Source of the DNA: Arthrobacter sp. B2a2-09 | Lineage (GTDB): Bacteria > Actinomycetota > Actinomycetes > Actinomycetales > Micrococcaceae | Length of the DNA: 64,000 nucleotides | Assembly (NCBI RefSeq): GCF_027587375.1 | Contig: NZ_JAMXIC010000012.1 | Location: 4,133 to 68,132, forward strand | Direction: 5' to 3' | In this document: positions 59,302 through 64,000 of the stretch, in pieces | Layout of the letters: every line of letters begins with the position of its first letter | Position numbering within the stretch: the first letter of the stretch is position 1 | Translations under genes and position numbers: made by a program | The notes under the pieces: generated by a model | Databases searched by the model: none | What the model saw: the letters and a program-made list of their open reading frames with translations, nothing else | Told to the model about the DNA's origin: nothing

Positions 59302-60297
59302 TCAGGCGGGAGACACTGTCATAGTCAGTGTCTCCCTCAGCCAGGCGATGATCGTCTCCAGGCTTTCTTGGTCTAGATGTGTGCCCGGCTCGTTGTATCC
59401 GTTCCCAGGAGATGCGGCGACTTCGGCCGGGCTCCGCCGGTCCTCTTTGAACACGTGATTCGCGTTAGCCGGGAAGGCGAACGTCACGTTCGTCATCCCG
59501 GCGGCGGTTTCCTGGAGAGGGCTGCCGTCGGCGTGTACGTCGATCTGCACGTCCCTACCGCCGATCAACACCAACGCGGGAATCTGCGCCCTGCCCAGCG
59601 AGTCGCACGTGGACTCGGCCCACAGCTCGCGGGCGAAGGGGAGATTCGCCGGAGCCTCGAAGCTCGCAAGGACCATTTTCACACTGTCGGGCAGGCCGGG
59701 ATCGGGATTCATCGGCTGTCCGGCCGCGTAACGCGCAGCGGCTTCCTCCACCTTCGGCATCCACTCGGCCCCACCAGGGACCTGGGCGGACTGAAGAGCC
59801 AACTGGGACAGCAGCACAGCCTGTATCGGACGGCCGGGTGGCGCAGCGAGCACAATCCCGGTGAACGGAAACTCTTGGGTGCTAGTGGCGTAGTGGAGGA
59901 CGTGGAGGGCACCCTCGCTGTTGCCGAGTCCGGCAATTCTTGAGGAATCAACGAAGTCCAACCCGGCAAGCACCTGAACGGCCGCCACCAACTCGTCCAG
60001 ATGGGACTGCATACTCCGCTTCCCGATGAGCTTCGTGATGTTCTCCATCACGTGTGGGCCAGACGCCCGTTTGTCATAGCGGAGAGATGCGATACCAGCA
60101 CGGGCAAACGCCTCGGCGAAGAGCCGACCGCTACCGTTACTGCCGGGAAGCAGCGGCGAACACCAATCCCGGTCCGTCGGGCCGCTGCCGGCCACAAGGA
60201 CCACAGCCGGAAACGTCCCCTCACCGTCGGGACGGACAACCGTGCCCTCCATCGTGATGTCATCCAGCTGCCAGGAAACCTCGATAGAACTCGCCAT
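59302..60297 (-). CDS. alpha/beta-hydrolase
   Basis: A 331-aa serine hydrolase. The nucleophile elbow is GLGNSEGAL (G-N-S-E-G). VVLVAGSGPTDRDWCS near the N-terminus is the oxyanion loop, RYDKRASGPH is typical of the subgroup, and NHVF near the C-terminus carries the likely catalytic His. No signal peptide is present, so it is cytoplasmic. Substrate unknown. ATG 60297 (MASSIEV) was chosen. It converges with the lipoprotein gene. Confidence 0.87.
   Translation of the reverse strand: MASSIEVSWQLDDITMEGTVVRPDGEGTFPAVVLVAGSGPTDRDWCSPLLPGSNGSGRLFAEAFARAGIASLRYDKRASGPHVMENITKLIGKRSMQSHLDELVAAVQVLAGLDFVDSSRIAGLGNSEGALHVLHYATSTQEFPFTGIVLAAPPGRPIQAVLLSQLALQSAQVPGGAEWMPKVEEAAARYAAGQPMNPDPGLPDSVKMVLASFEAPANLPFARELWAESTCDSLGRAQIPALVLIGGRDVQIDVHADGSPLQETAAGMTNVTFAFPANANHVFKEDRRSPAEVAASPGNGYNEPGTHLDQESLETIIAWLRETLTMTVSPA
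59308..59336. terminator. hairpin terminator between lipoprotein and hydrolase genes
   Basis: A perfect 11-bp stem, GGGAGACACTG with loop TCATAGT. It overlaps the last codons of the hydrolase gene and lies 39 bp after the lipoprotein stop, so it can act in both directions. Confidence 0.75.
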
Positions 60298-60366
60298 CCT
60301 CCACAGTCTCACGGCGAACTACGAACGCTACAAACTTGCACTGCAAGCCATGAAGCGCACCAGCCA

Positions 60367-61464
60367 TCAAGCGCCGAGGTTCAACAATTCGACGTAGCGG
60401 TCGATCATCATGTGTTGGCCCTTGATCTGGGAGATCAGTTCCGGACTGGCGATCTCGCCGTCGGGCAGTTGTCCCGAACCGCCAGACGGTCCCAACGGAA
60501 GGATGATGACGGGCCTCGACGGCAGATAGGCGTCCAGCTCCGCGGAGCCCTCGATCTGGGCTTGGATGTTCTTGGCAACCACCGCGGCCTCGCGTCCCGC
60601 GACCCCTGCTTTATTCACGTCGATCGCCGAGATGTCGCCCAAGGCGTAGACGTTCTCGAAGCCCGCGACGCGGAGTTCGGGGGTGACGTCCAGATAGCCC
60701 TCGGCGGACCGCGCGGCAAGAAGGTCCCCCGCCACATAGTCCGTCTGCGGGGCTATTCCGTAGCAGCGGAACCAGATGTCCGCCTCGATGGCGGTACCGT
60801 CCTTCGTGTTGACCGTGAACGTGGCGAATTCACCCGCAGGAACCGGAGGCAACTGCGCCAACGGACTTCCCAAAATTCGCCGGACGCCGAGTTCATCCAG
60901 CTGCCGGTTGACCTCGGTCCGCAGCCGTGGATCGTACGGCCCGGGAAGGATGTCCGGCGCCAGATCCACCATCACAATGTCCTTGTCCGGCCATGCCGCC
61001 GCGATCTCGCCCGCAAATTCAAGGCCTACAGCCCCGGCGCCAAGCAGCATCACCCTGTCGGCGCGTTTGAGGTCGTCATGTGCGGCTTGGTAGCGGGCGA
61101 TGGCGTCTGTGGTGACCATTTGATCGCTTTTGGCCGGGAAGGGGTAGCTGGAACCGCTTGCGAGGACGATGTAGTCCGGCGCCAGGCTGGCGCCCGTTGC
61201 CAACTCGACCGTCTGCCCGTCTACTCGGACAGCGCGGTCCCGGAGTACCGTGCCGTGCACCAGCAGGTGGTCATAGGGAAAGAACATCCGCGGCAGGAAA
61301 TCGGGTTGGACCACAGATCGGAGGGCAGCGATGTTGTGTACGAAAGCGTCCTTGGGCTCCACCAAGGTAACCATCGCGTGTTCGTCTAGTGCCTTGGCCA
61401 CGGAGATCCCACCGTACCCTCCGCCGATAACCACCACAGTGGGGTGCTGGGCCTGGTCATTCAT
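60367..61464 (-). CDS. NAD(P)H-dependent FAD oxidoreductase (type II NADH dehydrogenase/AIF-like)
   Basis: A 365-aa pyridine-nucleotide-disulfide-type flavoprotein. The FAD motif is VVVIGGGYGGISVAKALDE, the NAD(P) motif is RVMLLGAGAVGLEFAGEIA, and VYALGDISAID is the second FAD contact. There is no redox CxxC and no membrane span. Similar proteins reduce quinones (NDH-2, FSP1/AMID group). It is divergent from a MarR regulator with 112 bp between the starts, and so probably under its control, perhaps as a response to quinones or phenolics. Confidence 0.87.
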   Translation of the reverse strand: MNDQAQHPTVVVIGGGYGGISVAKALDEHAMVTLVEPKDAFVHNIAALRSVVQPDFLPRMFFPYDHLLVHGTVLRDRAVRVDGQTVELATGASLAPDYIVLASGSSYPFPAKSDQMVTTDAIARYQAAHDDLKRADRVMLLGAGAVGLEFAGEIAAAWPDKDIVMVDLAPDILPGPYDPRLRTEVNRQLDELGVRRILGSPLAQLPPVPAGEFATFTVNTKDGTAIEADIWFRCYGIAPQTDYVAGDLLAARSAEGYLDVTPELRVAGFENVYALGDISAIDVNKAGVAGREAAVVAKNIQAQIEGSAELDAYLPSRPVIILPLGPSGGSGQLPDGEIASPELISQIKGQHMMIDRYVELLNLGA

Positions 61465-61513
61465 GGCAACTCCCTATGTAGAACGCTCACGCTGCTCGGC
61501 TCGTGCCGCTCAG

Positions 61514-61535
61514 ATCGTTTATGAAGAACAACGAT
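61514..61535. promoter_or_regulatory. inverted repeat in the oxidoreductase/MarR divergent region
   Basis: ATCGTT-N10-AACGAT lies midway between the two divergent starts. A -10-like TAAGAT at 61565-61570 precedes marR. It is a possible MarR site. Confidence 0.45.
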
Positions 61536-61576
61536 TTCAAATGTTCAATAATTTCCTTAGTGATAAGATTCTCCTG

Positions 61577-62026
61577 ATGAGTTCTTCGGCAGCCGGAAAG
61601 CAACTGGGGTTTCTCTTGGCGCGCCACGGGCGCATCATGAATACGCGCCTCCGCCAAGCGCTGGACTCCTCCGGGCTCAGCCCAAGGCATGCTGTGCTGC
61701 TGTGCCGGCTTGACGAGTCCGGGCCGCTCAGTCAGCAGGGTCTGATCGATGTCCTCTCGATCGACGCGAGCGGACTGGTGGCGGTCCTGAACGACCTTGA
61801 ACGCGAAGGGCTGGCCGAACGACGCCGCGATCCCGCGGACCGTCGTCGTCATATCGTTGAAATCACTGCCGAAGGCAAGCGCGCGGTGGCATCGATTGAA
61901 GTTGCCGTGGCCGACGTCGAGCAGGAGGCCTTTGCCGGATTCTCCGCCGATGAGCTCCAGCAACTCCATGGGCTGTTGTCGAGGATCCACGGCGAACCCG
62001 CTGACGAGGCCTGCGCCGAGGACTGA
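61577..62026 (+). CDS. MarR-family transcriptional regulator
   Basis: A 149-aa MarR-type regulator. The winged helix reads LSQQGLIDVLSIDASGLVAVLNDLEREGLAERRRDPADRRRHIVEIT, with the DRR wing. ATG 61577 was chosen, as it gives a normal MarR length; upstream in-frame starts lie in the divergent gene. It converges with the cardiolipin synthase gene with a 3-bp gap. Its most likely target is the divergent oxidoreductase. Confidence 0.92.
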   Translation: MSSSAAGKQLGFLLARHGRIMNTRLRQALDSSGLSPRHAVLLCRLDESGPLSQQGLIDVLSIDASGLVAVLNDLEREGLAERRRDPADRRRHIVEITAEGKRAVASIEVAVADVEQEAFAGFSADELQQLHGLLSRIHGEPADEACAED

Positions 62027-62029
62027 GCC

Positions 62030-63502
62030 CTACTGCAGCGTCGCCGTCAGTCGCGCTACGTTGTCCACGTACTTTGCAAGCATCGGCCGGTGCAACCAGC
62101 CCTGCAGGGTCAGCTCCCGGCACATTTCCCGGTAGCTCGACTCCACGGAGCGCATGCTGTCCACGGCCTCGGCGCCCAGGAGCATCACGGACACCTCCAT
62201 GTTGAGCGAGAAGGAGCGCATGTCCATGTTGCTGGAGCCGAGGACCGCCACTTCCTCGTCGATGGTGAAGTGCTTGGCGTGCAGCACGTACGGCGCGCGG
62301 TAGAGGTAAATCCGTACCCCGGCTTCCAGCAGCGCCTCATAGTAAGAGCGCTGGGCATGGTGGACCAGGAACTGGTCGCCCTTCTCGGAGACGAAAAGTT
62401 CCACGTCAACGCCACGCTGGGCCGCCGTCGTAATGGCGTACAGCAGCGAATCGTCAGGCACGAAGTACGGGCTGCAGATAGAGATGCGGTGCTGGGCCGA
62501 GTAAATCAGCGTGTTGAAAAGGCGCAGGTTGTTTTCCGTGACAAACCCCGGGCCGCTGGGAACCACCTGGGCCGTTATTCGGCCTGGTGTTGCTTGGACC
62601 GAGGCCTGCAGCTGGTGCTCGAGGGATTCATCGGTTTCGCTGAGCCAGTCGGTAGCGAAGACGACGTTGAGGGTGGCAACGATCGGCCCCTCCATCCGCG
62701 CCATGAGTTCCACCCATTTACGCCCGGCGCGTCGGTGTTTGGGGTTGTTGTAGGAGGGCTCGATCAGGTTCTGGGAACCCGTGAAGGCAATTTCGCCGTC
62801 GATTACCAGGATTTTCCGGTGGTTCCGCAAATCCGGGCGACGCCACTGGCCGTGGATGGGCAACAACGGCAACATGCGGCGCCACTGGATCTGGCCTCGC
62901 TTGAGCCTTCGGACCAGCTTTCGGTAGCCGGGGATCCGCAGCGTGCCGATGTGGTCGAACAGAAGGCGGACGCTGACGCCGCGCGCGGCTGCGTTTTCCA
63001 ACTCGGTGAGGAGTTCGTCCGTGACGGAGTCACTGCTCATGATGTAGAACTCAGCATTGACGAACTTCTTGGCCTCCCGGACCGCTTCCGCCATGGCCTT
63101 GATGGACTCCCCGTATCCGGGGATCAGCTCTACGGAGTTGCCGTCCACCATCGGCAGCGAGCCAAGGCGCCGGTTCAGTTCACCAGCCGACGTCACCCAT
63201 TCGGGTCCCGAGTATTTGCTGACGACGTCGGCGAGCGCCGAAGTGCCGGCACGCACCCGTTCGTTGACTTCCTCCTGCTGTTCACGACGACGGCGGGACA
63301 GCCGGAAATTGCCGAACAGCAGGAACAGGACGAACCCGACGGACGGAACGAGGAAGACGGCCAGGAGCCAGGCCATGGCCGTGGTGGGTCGGCGGTTACC
63401 GGGGATGACCCCGAGCAGCACGATGCGCAAGATGATCTCAACGATGGCCCACGCGCTGAGGAGCCAGGTCCACTCCAGCCCGAACTGAAAAGGAAACAGC
63501 AC
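62030..63502 (-). CDS. cls: cardiolipin synthase (phospholipase D family)
   Basis: A 490-aa membrane enzyme that joins two phosphatidylglycerols, or PG and a CDP-lipid, into cardiolipin. Two N-terminal spans (WLLSAWAIVEIILRIVLLGV and MAWLLAVFLVPSVGFVLFLL) are followed by two PLD catalytic motifs: HRKILVIDGEIAFTGSQN and HAKHFTIDEEVAVLGSSN. Spacing and length fit bacterial Cls. The start is GTG 63502. Confidence 0.95.
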   Translation of the reverse strand: MLFPFQFGLEWTWLLSAWAIVEIILRIVLLGVIPGNRRPTTAMAWLLAVFLVPSVGFVLFLLFGNFRLSRRRREQQEEVNERVRAGTSALADVVSKYSGPEWVTSAGELNRRLGSLPMVDGNSVELIPGYGESIKAMAEAVREAKKFVNAEFYIMSSDSVTDELLTELENAAARGVSVRLLFDHIGTLRIPGYRKLVRRLKRGQIQWRRMLPLLPIHGQWRRPDLRNHRKILVIDGEIAFTGSQNLIEPSYNNPKHRRAGRKWVELMARMEGPIVATLNVVFATDWLSETDESLEHQLQASVQATPGRITAQVVPSGPGFVTENNLRLFNTLIYSAQHRISICSPYFVPDDSLLYAITTAAQRGVDVELFVSEKGDQFLVHHAQRSYYEALLEAGVRIYLYRAPYVLHAKHFTIDEEVAVLGSSNMDMRSFSLNMEVSVMLLGAEAVDSMRSVESSYREMCRELTLQGWLHRPMLAKYVDNVARLTATLQ

Positions 63503-63611
63503 CCCACACCCCCACGGTCAAACAACTAGTCAAAGAACTAACAGTCAGCCCAGCCTATCTGGCGCACCGCTCCTAACTGCTCGTTCTGTGGGCCCGCACT
63601 AAGCTGGAAGC

Positions 63612-64000
63612 ATGACTTTACCTGCCTCGACGGTCCTCGTTTTCCTGGATCCAGCGTTCGAAAACGGCCGCATCGCCGATTCCAGCCAACCGCAGCTCAT
63701 GGCAACTGACCTGGGCGCCACCCGAGGTGATGGCGTCTTCGAGTCGCTGCTCGCCGTCGAGGGCCGTGCGCGGAAGGTCCAAGCGCACCTGAACAGGCTC
63801 GAGAGCTCAGCCCGCGCACTGGACCTCAACATTCCCGAGCGGGACGTCTGGCGCCGTGCCATCGACACCGCGATCACCGAATTCCGCGACGCCTTCCCCG
63901 CGCCAAGCCCAGCCGAGGACGAGGTAGTCGTCAAACTTCTGGTGACGCGCGGAGTGGAAGGCGCCTCGACTCCTACTTGCTGGATCCAGGCTTCGCCGTC
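63612..64000 (+). CDS. aminodeoxychorismate lyase / class IV aminotransferase (PabC-like), 3' end cut by window
   Basis: The first 129 residues of a PLP fold-type IV enzyme; the gene continues beyond the window. Visible family segments are the GDGVFESLLAVEGRARKVQ strand-helix and HLNRLESSARALDL, with VVVKLLVTRG further on. PabC turns aminodeoxychorismate into 4-aminobenzoate, and a PabB fusion lies at 54070, so that job is likely; branched-chain or D-amino-acid aminotransferase is the alternative. ATG 63612. Confidence 0.8.
   Translation, partial: MTLPASTVLVFLDPAFENGRIADSSQPQLMATDLGATRGDGVFESLLAVEGRARKVQAHLNRLESSARALDLNIPERDVWRRAIDTAITEFRDAFPAPSPAEDEVVVKLLVTRGVEGASTPTCWIQASP

Overview
This window is high-GC chromosomal DNA from an actinobacterium, most likely Micrococcaceae (Arthrobacter, Paenarthrobacter or Pseudarthrobacter type). 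That placement is inferred from base composition, gene families and an HspR/HAIR-controlled dnaK operon, not from a search. Genes are densely packed, often with ATGA or 1-nt overlaps. I see no rRNA, tRNA or CRISPR array and no transposase.

Layout. 1-3.6 kb: a 58-bp tandem repeat and a SWIM/SNF2 helicase. 3.7-18 kb: a catabolic region holding a hot-dog thioesterase, a PaaX-like regulator, a double-domain Lrp/AsnC regulator, an amino-acid-type ABC importer with an M20 amidohydrolase, an atypical LuxR-type regulator, then RidA divergent from an FAH-family hydrolase, cupin, TesB thioesterase, aryl-CoA ligase and a 796-aa flavin monooxygenase/old-yellow-enzyme fusion. The last two point to 2-aminobenzoate (anthranilate) or salicylate breakdown through CoA thioesters. 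18.6-23.1 kb: the heat-shock operon dnaK-grpE-dnaJ-hspR with two HAIR operators, plus a 427-bp stretch of nested inverted repeats between grpE and dnaJ. 23.1-29.6 kb: DUF817 and MpaB-like proteins, a TetR regulator with a divergent epimerase, and an MMPL exporter with a divergent MarR regulator.

29.6-40.8 kb: a compact one-strand operon for an extracellular-type contractile injection system (eCIS). In order: Pvc16/DUF4255 terminator, one sheath, one tube, a proline-rich protein, a LysM baseplate protein, VgrG-like spike, PAAR-like tip, gp25, a baseplate-J/BNR propeller fusion, tail protein I, and two membrane proteins, one with a PASTA domain. No AAA+ ATPase and no long tape-measure gene lie in or beside it. 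This is the most interesting system here.

40.8-64 kb: an AlaA-like aminotransferase, a membrane protein, a methyltransferase, a YCII/ECF sigma pair (sigma gene frameshifted), a Phd/PIN toxin-antitoxin pair, a LysE exporter, an AbiEi/DUF559-like gene flanked by two copies of a roughly 104-bp repeat, a LacI-controlled nucleoside hydrolase-MFS-ribokinase operon, a phosphatase coupled to a P-loop/PabB fusion, an NCS1 permease, a lipoprotein gene with an internal stop, a hydrolase, an NADH dehydrogenase-like flavoprotein with a divergent MarR regulator, cardiolipin synthase, and the start of a PabC-like gene cut by the window end.
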